A DNA stretch of 64,000 nt from Camelimonas lactis (lineage in GTDB: Bacteria > Pseudomonadota > Alphaproteobacteria > Rhizobiales > Beijerinckiaceae), in assembly GCF_004342915.1 (NCBI RefSeq), contig NZ_SLWL01000006.1, forward strand, positions 143,572-207,571, written 5' to 3'. A model generated the notes under the pieces. That model made no database searches and was not told where the DNA came from. It was given only the letters and a program-made list of their open reading frames with translations. Within the stretch, counting starts at the first letter, position 1; every line of letters starts with the position of its first letter. The translations under genes were made by a program, and so were the position numbers. This document shows positions 10,177 to 21,008 of this stretch, piece by piece.

Positions 10177-10890
10177 TCACACCCTGACGTCACGGCGCCG
10201 GACGGCGAAAACGCTGGCGCCGGTGACCTTGCGCCAGTGGTGCGGCCGGATGGCCGCCTCGCGCAATTGCGCCTCCGTTGCGTAGCGGGTCAGATCATAA
10301 TCCGCTGGCATGTCGAACAGCATGCCGAGGGTCTGCCCGATAAAGGCCCGGCCGAAATTGCGGTAGTGCCGGAAAGCGCCAAAACGCCCGGCCTTTTCAG
10401 CGTCGGTTCCCAATGCGATATTGTCCCGGAACTCCTCCCCTTCCACAGGGACGGAGAACATCAGCACGCCTTCATCCGTCAGCGCGCGGGCGAGACGCAG
10501 CAGCACGGCCGAATAGTTGCACTCAATGTGCTCGAGCACGTGGTTCATGACGATGACGTCGTACGTCGCTTCCGGCAGGGAAAACACGTCGCGGCACAGG
10601 TCGAAAGGTTCGACGCCAAGGCCGGGATAGTTCTCCGGCGCGATGTCCACCGCGCGGTAGTTGCCCTGCGACAGATCCCGCAAAAATCGCGACAGTCCCC
10701 GCTCCGGCGCAAAGTGCAGCACATGGGCGCCTGGCCGCGGCGCCAGATCGCCTTGCAGACGCAGGGCGCAGACCCGCGTGCGCTCCAGCGAGCCGCAGCC
10801 GGCGCAGCGCACCTTCGGGCGCCCCGGCATGTCCACGAAGCTTTCACCACCACAGATATTGCAGCGCAGCCGGGTTGCATCCACCGTCAT
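10177..10890 (-). CDS. Class I SAM-dependent methyltransferase with N-terminal zinc ribbon
   Basis: The 237-residue protein begins with a zinc-ribbon-like set of four cysteines (C10, C13, C29, C32), then a Rossmann-type methyltransferase domain: HVLHFAPERGLSRFL as motif I, YRAVDIAPENYPG around the SAM ribose-binding acidic residue, and DVIVMNHVLEHIECNY as the motif IV region of Methyltransf_11. Similar proteins act on small molecules or sugars, often near surface-polysaccharide genes, but no such neighbours are present. GGAG with a 7-base spacer supports the ATG at 10890; an in-frame GTG two codons upstream is the alternative. The substrate is unknown. Confidence 0.82.
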   Translation of the reverse strand: MTVDATRLRCNICGGESFVDMPGRPKVRCAGCGSLERTRVCALRLQGDLAPRPGAHVLHFAPERGLSRFLRDLSQGNYRAVDIAPENYPGLGVEPFDLCRDVFSLPEATYDVIVMNHVLEHIECNYSAVLLRLARALTDEGVLMFSVPVEGEEFRDNIALGTDAEKAGRFGAFRHYRNFGRAFIGQTLGMLFDMPADYDLTRYATEAQLREAAIRPHHWRKVTGASVFAVRRRDVRV

Positions 10891-11108
10891 TTCCACACTC
10901 CATGGCGCCGGCCGTCGCCAGGCCGCCAGGCTGGCGGGCGCCTGCCTGGAAAGATAATCATGGTTCGCAGGTAACGGAGAGCGGCGGCGGCTGGCAAGTT
11001 CGACTCACAAGTTCGACTGGCAGGCGCGGCTGGCCAGGCAGGAGGAAACAGGCCCGTGAAGCCCAGATCAATAACGCATTTCATGGACCAGCAACCGGCG
11101 CGCGCATC

Positions 11109-11726
11109 ATGACAGCGCCCGCGATCCCGACCGACATCGCGCCGGCCCGGCTGGCGCGCGAAGCACTGGTGGCGTTCGCCAGCCCCGCCCTGCAACCGGG
11201 TGAGCGGCCAGCCGCCATCGCGCGCGCCGTGCGCGCCGCCACCGGCGACAGCATTGATCTGGCCGCCGCCTACGGGGCGCTGCATGGCCTGGCCGGCGTC
11301 CTCGACGGCCTGCGCACGGCCGATGACTTGCAAGCGGCGATCGGCCATCGGGCTGAAGACGCGCGGGAAACCGGGGCGCGATTGCTGCAGCTGCACGGCG
11401 GCGCCAGCGCCCCCTGGCCGGTGCTGCGCGTCGACATGGACGCCGCCGGCGCCGGCATGCGAGGGGTTCCGCGCCTGTTGCTGCGGCCGCAAAAGGCGTT
11501 CGGAACCATCCGCATCGACGCGCTCACCACGCTCTGCAACGTGCCGCCCGACGTCTGGGAGCACACGGTGGGCGAGGACGCGGTGATGGAGCTGGAATTC
11601 GCCGCCTGGCGCGCAAGGGCGACCGCGAACGGCCAGGACATCGCCATCGACAAGGAGGCGTTGACCCGGCGCATCGCCTGGCTGTGCCGCATCAGCCAGC
11701 AAACCGTGCGGCTGCTGGGCGGCTGA
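11109..11726 (+). CDS. Conserved-looking hypothetical protein
   Basis: This 205-residue, alanine-rich, mostly helical protein begins MTAPAIPTDIAPARLAREAL. It has no signal peptide or membrane segment, so it is probably cytoplasmic. The segment VPPDVWEHTVGEDAVMELEFAAWR looks conserved in style but I do not recognise the family. The start at 11109 is chosen because upstream residues in the same frame look like translated intergenic DNA. It lies between a divergent methyltransferase and uvrB, on the uvrB strand but 200 bases away. Function is unknown. Confidence 0.6.
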   Translation: MTAPAIPTDIAPARLAREALVAFASPALQPGERPAAIARAVRAATGDSIDLAAAYGALHGLAGVLDGLRTADDLQAAIGHRAEDARETGARLLQLHGGASAPWPVLRVDMDAAGAGMRGVPRLLLRPQKAFGTIRIDALTTLCNVPPDVWEHTVGEDAVMELEFAAWRARATANGQDIAIDKEALTRRIAWLCRISQQTVRLLGG

Positions 11727-11929
11727 CCGGCGCGTCAGCGGTCCGTGACAATATCGGCGTCGCCCGGCCCGTCCGGCGCGCAGGCGCGCGTCGCGTTCCA
11801 GCGGCGGCGCCATTTTCCCTGCGGAAGGTGGCGCGGGGGAAGAATTACGGGCGGGACCACGTCCGCATCTGACGAAAATATCGCGGCGATGATTGGCGTT
11901 GGCGGGCTGTTGGTCCCATATTGTCAGGC

Positions 11930-14746
11930 ATGCCGAAGAAGCCTCAAAACCCGGACCCCACCGACGCTACGGCTGACCGTGCGACCACGCCGCGCAAGCG
12001 GGCTGGAAAGGTGGCAACGCCGCGCTCACGCGCCGCCCGCCCCGAGCTGGTTCCGCTCGACGTCCATCTGGCGGAGTTGCTCAACCCGGCGCTGAACAAG
12101 GGCAGGGCCGGGCCGGGAACCGCCGCCAGCGACCGCGCTGACCTGAAGGCCAGGAATCGCGCGAAGGCGGCGCCGCAGGAGACAGCGCCCCCTGAGGGGT
12201 TCGGCGAGGCGCCGCAGGCGGGCTATGACGCCCTGTCCGGCGCGACGCCGCTGCCGGACGGCGCGCCTGAATCTGGCAAGCGCGCCCGCAAATGGGGCGA
12301 GGCTGACGGCGCGCTGAGCCGCGACGACATCCTGAAGGCGGCGCCCAGGCGCGTGCGCGAGGGCAATGTCGCCGCCATGCCGGACGATGACGACCCCTCG
12401 GCCACGCCCGGCGCCCAGGCGACGCGCACGGCGCTGGAGGAGTTGCTGGCAAGCGGCGACCCGCGCCTCGACGCCAGGCCGTGGACGCCGCACCGCCCGC
12501 CGCGCCCGGAAAAATCCGAAGGCGGCGTATCATTCCAGCTCGCTTCGGATTTCGAGCCGGCCGGCGACCAGCCCCAGGCCATCGCCGCCCTCACCGCCGG
12601 CGTCGAAGCGCGGGAGCGTGACCAGGTGCTGCTCGGCGTCACCGGCTCCGGCAAGACCTTCACCATGGCGCAGGTGATCCAGAAGACCCAGCGCCCGGCG
12701 CTGATCCTGGCGCACAACAAGACGCTGGCGGCGCAGCTTTACGGCGAGTTCAGGTCATTCTTTCCAGATAACGCGGTTGAATACTTCGTATCGTATTACG
12801 ATTACTATCAACCAGAAGCCTATGTGCCGCGCTCGGACACCTACATCGAGAAAGAAAGCTCGGTCAACGAGCAGATCGACCGGATGCGCCACTCCGCCAC
12901 CCGCGCGCTGCTGGAGCGCGACGACGTCATCATCGTCGCCTCGGTGTCGTGCATCTACGGTATCGGCTCGGTCGAAACCTACACCGCCATGACCTTCTCG
13001 CTGAAGGTGGGCGAGCGCATCGAGCAGCGGCAGTTGCTGGCCGATCTGGTGGCCCTGCAATACAAGCGCATCCAGGCGGATTTCGCCCGCGGCACGTTCC
13101 GGGTGCGCGGCGACGTGGTGGAGCTGTTTCCGGCCCACATGGAGGACCGCGCCTGGCGCATCAGCCTGTTCGGCGACGAGATCGACAGCATCGCCGAGTT
13201 CGATCCCCTCACCGGTCACAAGACGGCGGACCTGTCCTTCGTCAAGGTCTACGCCAATTCGCACTACGTCACGCCCAAGCCGACGCTGGGGCAGGCGATC
13301 AAGAGCATCAAGGATGAACTGCGGCAGCGGCTCGACCAGCTCAACCGCAGCGGCCGCTATCTGGAGGCGCAGCGGCTGGAGCAGCGCACCACCTTCGACA
13401 TGGAGATGCTGGAAGCGACCGGCTCCTGCGCCGGCATCGAAAACTATTCGCGCTACCTCACCGGCCGCCGCCCCGGCGAGCCGCCGCCAACCCTGTTCGA
13501 ATATCTGCCCGACAACGCCCTGGTGTTCGTTGACGAAAGCCACGTCACCGTGCCGCAGATCGGCGCCATGTATCGCGGCGACTTCCGCCGCAAGGCGACG
13601 CTGGCCGAATACGGCTTCCGCCTGCCCTCCTGCCTCGATAACCGGCCGCTGCGCTTCGAGGAATGGGAGGCGATGCGGCCGCAGACCGTGCACGTCTCGG
13701 CCACCCCCGGCGCCTGGGAGATGGAGCAGACCGGCGGCGTGTTCGTCGAGCAGGTGATCCGCCCCACGGGCCTGGTCGATCCCCCGGTGGATGTGCGCCC
13801 GGCGCGCGCCCAGGTGGACGACGTGCTTGGCGAAATCCGCGCCACGGCGGCCCAGGGCTACCGCTCGCTGCTGACCGTGCTGACCAAGCGCATGGCCGAG
13901 GACCTGACCGAATACCTGCACGAGAACGGCGTGCGGGTGCGTTACATGCACTCGGACATCGACACGCTGGAACGCATCGAGATCATTCGCGACCTGCGCC
14001 TTGGCGCCTTCGACGTGCTGGTGGGCATCAACCTGCTGCGCGAGGGTCTCGACATTCCCGAATGCGGCCTGGTGGCGATCCTCGACGCCGACAAGGAGGG
14101 CTTCCTGCGCTCGGAGACGTCTCTGATCCAGACCATCGGCCGCGCCGCCCGTAACGTTGACGGGCGGGTGATCCTCTACGCCGACCAGGTGACCGGATCG
14201 ATGGAGCGGGCGCTGGACGAGACGCGCCGGCGCCGCGACAAGCAGATGGCCTGGAACGCGGCCAACGGCATCACGCCGCAGAGCGTGCGCAAGAACATCG
14301 CCGACATTCTGGACAGCGTCTACGAACGCGACCGCGTCACCATCGACGCCGGCCTCACCGGCGAAGCGGCGCCCGTCGGTCACAACATGCAGGCGGTGAT
14401 CGCCGACCTCGAAAAGCGCATGCGCGCCGCCGCCGCCGATCTGGACTTCGAAACCGCCGCCCGACTGCGCGACGAAATCAAGCGGTTGCAGGCGACGGAG
14501 CTGGCCATCGCCGACGATCCGCTGGCGCGGCAGGCTGCGGTGGAGGAAAAAGCCGGCGGTTATGCGGGGGAGCGGCGCTATGGCCGCGCCGCCAACCAGC
14601 CGCCGACCCGGGCGCGCAAGCCGACCCTGGACGAAATGGGTCCGCACAATCGCGAATTGCCGCTGGGGGCCGACAGCTATGTGGCGCCGCTGCGTCCCGA
14701 CCCGGGCGCGCGGCAGAAAAGCCCGCGCGGGCGCAAACGCCGGTAA
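11930..14746 (+). CDS. uvrB: Excinuclease ABC subunit B
   Basis: UvrB verifies DNA damage brought by UvrA and recruits UvrC during nucleotide excision repair. The 938-residue protein has a long low-complexity N-terminal extension of about 205 residues, then a normal UvrB core: [17 protein letters not shown], Walker A GVTGSGKT (about residue 236), the damage-probing beta-hairpin [12 protein letters not shown], the interaction region, helicase motifs ([22 protein letters not shown]), and a C-terminal UVR domain ([24 protein letters not shown]). Typical UvrB has about 670 residues. The ATG at 11930 is used; a TTG three codons upstream is possible. No clear ribosome site is seen. Confidence 0.96.
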   Translation: MPKKPQNPDPTDATADRATTPRKRAGKVATPRSRAARPELVPLDVHLAELLNPALNKGRAGPGTAASDRADLKARNRAKAAPQETAPPEGFGEAPQAGYDALSGATPLPDGAPESGKRARKWGEADGALSRDDILKAAPRRVREGNVAAMPDDDDPSATPGAQATRTALEELLASGDPRLDARPWTPHRPPRPEKSEGGVSFQLASDFEPAGDQPQAIAALTAGVEARERDQVLLGVTGSGKTFTMAQVIQKTQRPALILAHNKTLAAQLYGEFRSFFPDNAVEYFVSYYDYYQPEAYVPRSDTYIEKESSVNEQIDRMRHSATRALLERDDVIIVASVSCIYGIGSVETYTAMTFSLKVGERIEQRQLLADLVALQYKRIQADFARGTFRVRGDVVELFPAHMEDRAWRISLFGDEIDSIAEFDPLTGHKTADLSFVKVYANSHYVTPKPTLGQAIKSIKDELRQRLDQLNRSGRYLEAQRLEQRTTFDMEMLEATGSCAGIENYSRYLTGRRPGEPPPTLFEYLPDNALVFVDESHVTVPQIGAMYRGDFRRKATLAEYGFRLPSCLDNRPLRFEEWEAMRPQTVHVSATPGAWEMEQTGGVFVEQVIRPTGLVDPPVDVRPARAQVDDVLGEIRATAAQGYRSLLTVLTKRMAEDLTEYLHENGVRVRYMHSDIDTLERIEIIRDLRLGAFDVLVGINLLREGLDIPECGLVAILDADKEGFLRSETSLIQTIGRAARNVDGRVILYADQVTGSMERALDETRRRRDKQMAWNAANGITPQSVRKNIADILDSVYERDRVTIDAGLTGEAAPVGHNMQAVIADLEKRMRAAAADLDFETAARLRDEIKRLQATELAIADDPLARQAAVEEKAGGYAGERRYGRAANQPPTRARKPTLDEMGPHNRELPLGADSYVAPLRPDPGARQKSPRGRKRR

Positions 14747-14907
14747 CAGCCCGTGCGGGGAAACAGGGATCCGGGCCCGGCGAAGGCGCTTTTGCACCCC
14801 GCCGTTCGCCGGAGCGCGCTGCGGAGGTTTGCCTGGGGCGCGGCGCCGCGCATGGCATCACGGGGCCCGCAGCCTGGCTGTTCAGGCGAGCCGGGCGCCG
14901 GCGACAG

Positions 14908-14935
14908 AAAAAAGCGCCCGGACGAAGCCGGGCGC
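14908..14935 (-). terminator. Intrinsic terminator on the minus strand
   Basis: On the minus strand GCGCCCGG (14935-14928), a 6-base loop and CCGGGCGC (14921-14914) are followed by six T (14913-14908). It lies about 270 bases after the beta-barrel gene stop at 15204 and faces that gene. The 457-base gap between uvrB and the barrel gene shows no other feature. Confidence 0.75.
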
Positions 14936-15203
14936 AAGTCCTTGGAGTGAGAAAAAGAACAGGAGCGCTGCAAAGGCGCATGCACCCGCGCTCCTGGAAA
15001 CGCGTCAAAACCAGGCGGCCGGGGCATCCCCCGCAACCTGTACAGTCCAGGACGCATATGACACGCCCGTGACGGAAGTGGCGCCACGTGTCCCGGGCGG
15101 GCGCCAGACCCGACAGGACGCGCGCCCCATCGGGTTCTGGCCGCCATGCCCTACCGACCTGCCGGTAGCCCGGCAGGCCGGCCCCTCTCCGGGGAAAGGG
15201 CCG

Positions 15204-15950
15204 TCAGAAGCGGTAGTTCAGGCCAGCCCGGATGACGTGGAACTGCGTCTTCCTGGAGGCTCCGTCGTTGACGCCGCCAACGCCCGCCAGACGAAGCTTC
15301 TTCGAACCGAGGTCGACGTAGTCGTACTCGCCCTTCAGGCTGACATTGTCGGTCAGGGCGTATTCCAGACCGCCGCCGAGCGTCCAGCCAACGCGAACCT
15401 TCGAATCCTTGCCGGAATGGACGAAGTTGACCGCGCCGCGCCCGGCCTTCGTGCTGACGTCGCCATAGGCCAGACCACCCGTGCCGAACACCATCAGGCG
15501 CTCGGTGGGGAGGAAGCCGATGCGCGGACGCACCGTGCCGAACCAGTTCACGCGGGTCCGGGCGTCGTAGCGGCCCGCATTCACGCGCTGGCGGAGGTCC
15601 GCGTAATTGATGTCAGTCTCAAGGCCGACAACCACCGAGCCGATCTGATAATTGTAACCGAGCTGACCGCCGCCCACGAAACCGCCCTTCCGGTCAGACC
15701 GGACCGACCGGCCCGGCCGGCCCGGCCTGGCGGCGTACACGCTGGACTTCACCTTCGATCCATTGGCTGAAAAGCCATAACCGCCGTTTACACCGGCGTA
15801 GAGGCCAGTCCACGAGAATACCGGCGCCACGGTCATCACCGGCGCAACAGGCGCAATCTTCCGCGAGGGCAGATCAGCTGCGATGGCGGAGGATGCAGCA
15901 AGCGACGCAGCCGCAACCGCAACCGCAACCGAGGTCAGAAACAACTTCAT
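15204..15950 (-). CDS. Outer-membrane beta-barrel protein (Omp25/31-like porin family)
   Basis: The 248-residue precursor starts with a signal peptide (MKLFLTSVAVAVAAASLA, cleavage after AIAA at about residue 25). The mature part matches the small eight-stranded barrels of Alphaproteobacteria: FSWTGLYAGVNGGYGF after a short linker, alternating aromatic strands, GVGLETD-like and YDYVDLGSKK segments, and a C-terminal aromatic-ending strand (LNYRF) read by the BAM complex. The start at 15950 has GGAG 8 bases upstream; the in-frame ATG nine codons earlier is unlikely. It probably stabilises the outer membrane; a transport role is not shown. Confidence 0.9.
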   Translation of the reverse strand: MKLFLTSVAVAVAAASLAASSAIAADLPSRKIAPVAPVMTVAPVFSWTGLYAGVNGGYGFSANGSKVKSSVYAARPGRPGRSVRSDRKGGFVGGGQLGYNYQIGSVVVGLETDINYADLRQRVNAGRYDARTRVNWFGTVRPRIGFLPTERLMVFGTGGLAYGDVSTKAGRGAVNFVHSGKDSKVRVGWTLGGGLEYALTDNVSLKGEYDYVDLGSKKLRLAGVGGVNDGASRKTQFHVIRAGLNYRF

Positions 15951-16294
15951 ATCCAGAACTCCATACAGACACGTCAAGATGTGCTGGGGCTGGATATAGA
16001 AAAAAAGACCACCGCCCTAATACCATTTGAGGACAATGGTCAGAAACCGAAAGATATCGATGTGAATCTGCAACAATTATGAAGCAATTACAACAATTCC
16101 TGAAGACTTCTCCGCGCCTCGTCTCAATTGGCGCGATTGTCTGGCCCTGGGGCGGCGCGCCCCTCAGGGCGCCGCCGTTTCCGGCGAACCGCGGCCCGCC
16201 GGAAACCTCGTATCGCTACAGGTCCATGCTCAGGCAGGAGCACGGTCCATGCCCCCGGCGGCGCTCATGCGCCAGCGTGTGAGGGGGGCCGGCT
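15951..16294. other. Intergenic region upstream of the beta-barrel gene
   Basis: These 344 bases separate two minus-strand genes. The part next to the barrel gene (about 15990-16130) is AT-richer than its surroundings, as expected of a strong promoter. No coding sequence or clear hairpin is seen. Confidence 0.35.
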
Positions 16295-17050
16295 TCAGGA
16301 AATCTTCGCGGTCTTGTTCTGGAAGGCGGCGATGCGACCGGCCATGTCCGGGCCCACGCCACGGCTGCGGGCGATTTCATAGCTGAGGCCAGCGGCCAGG
16401 GGCAGGCCGTCGGTTTCCACCAGCAACGCCTTGTTGGCCCGGTGGCTGTACCAGGAGTTGGCGAGGATGGTTTTCACCAGCGCCGCCAGTTCGGCCTCGA
16501 AGTCGGCGTCCGCCACGCAGATGTTGGCGAGGCCCATGGTCTCGGCCTGGCGCCCCGTATAGGTGCGGCAGGTGAACATCATCTCGCGCGCCTTGGGCAG
16601 GCCGACGCGGCGCGGCAGGCGCTGGCTCATGCCCCACACGGGCGACAGGGCCCAGCGGGCATGGGTGTCGGCGAATTTGGCGTTCTCGGAGCAGAACAGC
16701 AGATCGCCGGCCAGGGCGAGTTCGAGGGCGCCCGTGTAGCAGTGTCCGTGCACGGCGGTGATCACCGGCTGCGGCAGGTTGGCGAGCTTCTCGATAACGC
16801 TGGCCTGGAAGTGCGGGCGCGGCGGCTTTTCGCCGGCAGCGATGTCGTTGAGGTCGTGGCCGGCGGAAAAGCACTTGCCGGCGCCGCGCACCACGACGAG
16901 GCCGACGCTGTCAGTCTGGCCAGCGATGGCGTCCACATGCTTTTCCAGCTCGGCGAACAGCTCCACGTTGAGCGAATTCAGCTTGTCCGGACGGTTGAGC
17001 GTCAGGATGGCGCAGCCGTCCCTGTCTTCCCTCAGCACCAGCGCGGTCAT
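16295..17050 (-). CDS. Enoyl-CoA hydratase/isomerase family protein (crotonase)
   Basis: This 251-residue crotonase-fold protein has the oxyanion-hole segment GKCFSAGHDLNDI and the second signature VITAVHGHCYTGALELALAGDL. Compared with rat crotonase, the first catalytic glutamate is kept (in ALELAL) but the second position falls on His in ADTHARWALSP. It may therefore be an isomerase or a non-hydratase member. It closes a minus-strand acyl-CoA block with a nitronate monooxygenase and acyl-CoA dehydrogenases. A hairpin lies in the 195-base gap before the upstream gene. Family certain, reaction uncertain. Confidence 0.88.
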   Translation of the reverse strand: MTALVLREDRDGCAILTLNRPDKLNSLNVELFAELEKHVDAIAGQTDSVGLVVVRGAGKCFSAGHDLNDIAAGEKPPRPHFQASVIEKLANLPQPVITAVHGHCYTGALELALAGDLLFCSENAKFADTHARWALSPVWGMSQRLPRRVGLPKAREMMFTCRTYTGRQAETMGLANICVADADFEAELAALVKTILANSWYSHRANKALLVETDGLPLAAGLSYEIARSRGVGPDMAGRIAAFQNKTAKIS

Positions 17051-17177
17051 GGCGTTTCCCCTTTATGCAAAAAAGCCGGCCACAGCATTACCTGGCCGGC
17101 AAACTGGCGGCGCGGCCGGAGCGAAAATCCATTCGGCGTTGAACAGGTTTCCACTCCGGCGTTCAGCTGCCGGCCGC

Positions 17178-17213
17178 TTCCCGGGCCAAAGTGGCGTCCA
17201 CTTTTTCCGGGAA
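17178..17213. terminator. Long two-part hairpin between nitronate monooxygenase and crotonase genes
   Basis: Outer arms TTCCCGG (17178-17184) and CCGGGAA (17207-17213) enclose an inner hairpin (AAAGTGG / CCACTTT). It lies 33 bases after the nitronate monooxygenase stop on the minus strand, where it could end or process that message. The core resembles the dispersed AAAGTGG-type element seen elsewhere in the window. Confidence 0.5.
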
Positions 17214-17245
17214 ACGCGCCGGCCGCGCCGTTGACTGACCCAGGA

Positions 17246-18265
<1,020 letters not shown>

Positions 18266-18351
18266 TCACGCGGGCGCCGCGAACATCGCCCGCTGCCAGG
18301 CGACGCCAGCCGGCGCCGGGCCGGCCGGACATCCGGCGAAAGTCGCCGCGA

Positions 18352-19593
18352 TTATTTGCGCCCGCTGGTGGGAATGGCGTTGAACGGCACGTCCTTGTCC
18401 ACGCGCACGTCAGCCGGCAGGTTGAGCACGCGCTCGGCGATGATGTTGCGCAGGATCTCGTCCGAGCCGCCCTCGATGCGGGTGGCCGGCGAGCGCAGCG
18501 CCATCGCCTGGAACTTGCCGCGCGCCTCAGCGTCCGCCGCATTGGTGAGGATGCCCGCCTCGCCCTGCAGGTCCATGGCGTATTTGGCGATGTCCTGCAT
18601 CATGGCGCCGGCGACCAGCTTGCCAATGGAGTTCTCCGGGCCGGGCGTCTCGCCCTTCGACAGGGCCGACAGGGCGCGGAAGGCGGTGAACTTGAGGCCG
18701 GAGGCTTTCACGGACCAGTCCGCCAGCTTCGCGCGCACGGCCGGATTGTCGACGTCGCCGGTTGCAATGGCGAAGTCGAGCAGGTCCGGGAAGCCGGTGG
18801 GCATGCCCGAGCCAATCGACAGGCGCTCGTTCATCAGCGTGGTCAGCGAGACGTTCCAGCCGGCGCCAACCGGGCCGAGGCGCTGGCTGTCCGGAATGCG
18901 GACATTCTCGAAGAACACCTCGTTGAAGGTGCGCTGGTCGTTCATCTGGCGGATCGGCCGCACCTCGACCCCCGGCGAACGCATGTCCAGGAAGAACATG
19001 GTCAGGCCCTTGTGCTTGGGCACATTCGGATCGGTGCGGGTCAGCAGCAGGCCCCACTGGGAGTGCTGGGCGCCCGAGGTCCAGATTTTCTGGCCGTTGA
19101 TGATCCAGTCGCCGGAGCCATCCGTCGCCTGCTCGGCGCGGGTGCGCAGGCCGGCGAGGTCCGAGCCGGCGGCCGGCTCGGAGAACAGCTGGCACCAGAT
19201 TTCCTCACCCGAAGCCAGGGTTGGCAGGCGCTCGCGTTTGGCTTCCTCGGAGCCCCAGGCCATCACGGTGGGGCCGCACATGCCGTGGCCGATGGTGAAC
19301 AGGCCGGAGAGCTTGGCGTAGACGCCCTCCTCCTGGCCCCAGATCACCCGTTCGATCGGCGTGGCGCCGCGGCCGCCGTATTCCTTTGGCCAGTGCAGAC
19401 AGGCCCAGCCGGCCTCGGCCTTCTTCTTCTGCCAGGCCTTGCCGGCCTGCATCGGGTCCTCGCTCTTGAGGTAAAGGCCGCCGAAGCCGGAGAGCTCCAG
19501 CTCTTCCTTCAGGTGCTTCGGCGCGTTGGCGGCGATCCAGGCGCGCGCTTCCTGACGGAATGCGGCTTCTTCCGGAGTATCGTCAAAATTCAT
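18352..19593 (-). CDS. Acyl-CoA dehydrogenase
   Basis: This FAD enzyme introduces the 2,3 double bond in an acyl-CoA thioester. The 413-residue protein shows the N-terminal helical domain (MNFDDTPEEAAFRQEARAWI), the substrate/flavin loop (WCQLFSEPAAGSDLAGLRTRAE), the central beta domain with WIINGQKIWTSGA, and the C-terminal flavin-binding RIEGGSDEILRNIIAERVL. It is close in sequence to the next gene (19703-20947), sharing the N-terminal motif and most active-site segments, so the two look like tandem paralogues. Such long forms are often part of hetero-oligomeric dehydrogenases for steroid, branched or dicarboxylic acyl-CoAs; that is inference. Confidence 0.92.
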   Translation of the reverse strand: MNFDDTPEEAAFRQEARAWIAANAPKHLKEELELSGFGGLYLKSEDPMQAGKAWQKKKAEAGWACLHWPKEYGGRGATPIERVIWGQEEGVYAKLSGLFTIGHGMCGPTVMAWGSEEAKRERLPTLASGEEIWCQLFSEPAAGSDLAGLRTRAEQATDGSGDWIINGQKIWTSGAQHSQWGLLLTRTDPNVPKHKGLTMFFLDMRSPGVEVRPIRQMNDQRTFNEVFFENVRIPDSQRLGPVGAGWNVSLTTLMNERLSIGSGMPTGFPDLLDFAIATGDVDNPAVRAKLADWSVKASGLKFTAFRALSALSKGETPGPENSIGKLVAGAMMQDIAKYAMDLQGEAGILTNAADAEARGKFQAMALRSPATRIEGGSDEILRNIIAERVLNLPADVRVDKDVPFNAIPTSGRK

Positions 19594-19702
19594 CGGTTCG
19601 TTTCCTCAGGACAGGCAGACGCCGCCGGCGCGCGGGCCACGCGGCGCTCCTGTCCGCGCGAATGGGAGGCGAAGCGGCCCCAGCCGCTTCGCGACAGCAG
19701 CC

Positions 19703-20947
19703 TCAGCGACCAGGCGCCTGGTTGAACGGCACGTTCTTGTCGACGCGCACGTCGCCCGGCAGCCCCAGCACGCGCTCGGCGATGATGTTGCGCAGGATCT
19801 CGTCGGTGCCGCCGGCAATGCGCATGCCGGGGGAGTTCAGCACCATGTTCTGGAACAGCGCCGCCGCCGGCGCGTCCTCCTGCGAGGTCAGCACGCCAGC
19901 CTCGGCCTGAAGCTCCATGGCGTATTTGGCGATGTCCTGGGTCATGACGCCAGCCACCAGCTTGCCGATGGAGTTTTCCGGGCCAGGCCGCTCGCCCTTC
20001 GACAGGCTGGAGATGGCGCGGAACGCGGTGTAACGCAGACCGCTGGACTTCACCGCCCAGTCGGCCAGCTTCGCGCGCACCGCGGCGTTGTCGATGGCCG
20101 GGCCGTCGGGAAGCTGGAAGTCCGCCACGAAGCCGAAGATTTCCGGGAAGCCGGTGGCGAGGCGTGAGCCGATCGACATGCGCTCGTTCATCAGCGTGGT
20201 CAGCGCCACGTTCCAGCCGTCGTTGACCGCGCCGAGGCGGTGGCTGTCGTGGATGCGGACATTCTCGAAGAACACTTCGTTGAAGCCACGGCCGCCGTTC
20301 ATCTGATGAATTGGCCGCACCTCAACGCCCGGCGCCTTCATGTCAACGATGAACATGGTGAGGCCAGCGTGCTTGGGCACGTTCGGATCGGTGCGGGTGA
20401 GCAGGATGCCGTAGTCGGAATACTGGGCGCCGCTGGTCCAGATTTTCTGGCCGTTGATGACCCACTCGTCCGAACCATCCGCTTTCTCCGCGCGGGTGCG
20501 CAGGGCGGCGACGTCGGAGCCGCCCGCCGGCTCGGAGAACAGCTGGCACCAGATCTCCTCGCCCGAGGCCAGCTTCGGCAGATACTTCCGCTTCAGATCC
20601 TCGGAGGCGTAGGCCATCACGGTCGGGCCGCACATGCCCTGGCCAATGGCGAAAGGCTGGGCCAGCTGGTTGTAGAGCCCCTCCTCCTGCTGCCAGATCA
20701 CGCGCTCGATCGGCGTGGCGCCGCGACCGCCGTACTCCTTCGGCCAGTGGGGCACGGCCCAGCCGGCGTCGGCTTTCTTCTTCTGCCAGGCCTTGGATTC
20801 GGCCATGATGTCGCGACCTGGCAAACGCAGGCCGGCGAGGCCGGATTTTTTCAGGTCCTCGTCCAGGTCGTGCGGCGCATTGGCGCTGATCCATTCACGA
20901 ACTTCAGCCCGGAACTTCGCTTCTTCTGGCGTATCATCAAAATTCAT
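19703..20947 (-). CDS. Acyl-CoA dehydrogenase (tandem paralogue)
   Basis: This 414-residue acyl-CoA dehydrogenase begins MNFDDTPEEAKFRAEVREWI and keeps the same landmarks as its downstream neighbour: WCQLFSEPAGGSDVAALRTRAE, WVINGQKIWTSGAQYSD, FNEVFFENVRI, LTTLMNERMSIGS and RIAGGTDEILRNIIAERVLG. The spacing of 109 bases to the next gene and the shared direction suggest one transcription unit. Differences, such as a 4-residue insertion after FVADFQLPDGP, imply that the copies have diverged and may take different chain lengths or form a heteromer. The start codon is fixed by the family N-terminus. Confidence 0.92.
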   Translation of the reverse strand: MNFDDTPEEAKFRAEVREWISANAPHDLDEDLKKSGLAGLRLPGRDIMAESKAWQKKKADAGWAVPHWPKEYGGRGATPIERVIWQQEEGLYNQLAQPFAIGQGMCGPTVMAYASEDLKRKYLPKLASGEEIWCQLFSEPAGGSDVAALRTRAEKADGSDEWVINGQKIWTSGAQYSDYGILLTRTDPNVPKHAGLTMFIVDMKAPGVEVRPIHQMNGGRGFNEVFFENVRIHDSHRLGAVNDGWNVALTTLMNERMSIGSRLATGFPEIFGFVADFQLPDGPAIDNAAVRAKLADWAVKSSGLRYTAFRAISSLSKGERPGPENSIGKLVAGVMTQDIAKYAMELQAEAGVLTSQEDAPAAALFQNMVLNSPGMRIAGGTDEILRNIIAERVLGLPGDVRVDKNVPFNQAPGR

Positions 20948-21008
20948 CGCCCTGTTCCTTCCTCAGGCAAGGGACGGGCCGCACGCTCCGGCGCGGCCGG
21001 CGAAAACG

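Noticed and set aside
12755..14797. 680-codon minus-strand open frame opposite uvrB
   Set aside because: It is the antisense shadow of uvrB, produced by GC-rich third positions; its translation is His/Arg/Gly-rich and has no family resemblance.
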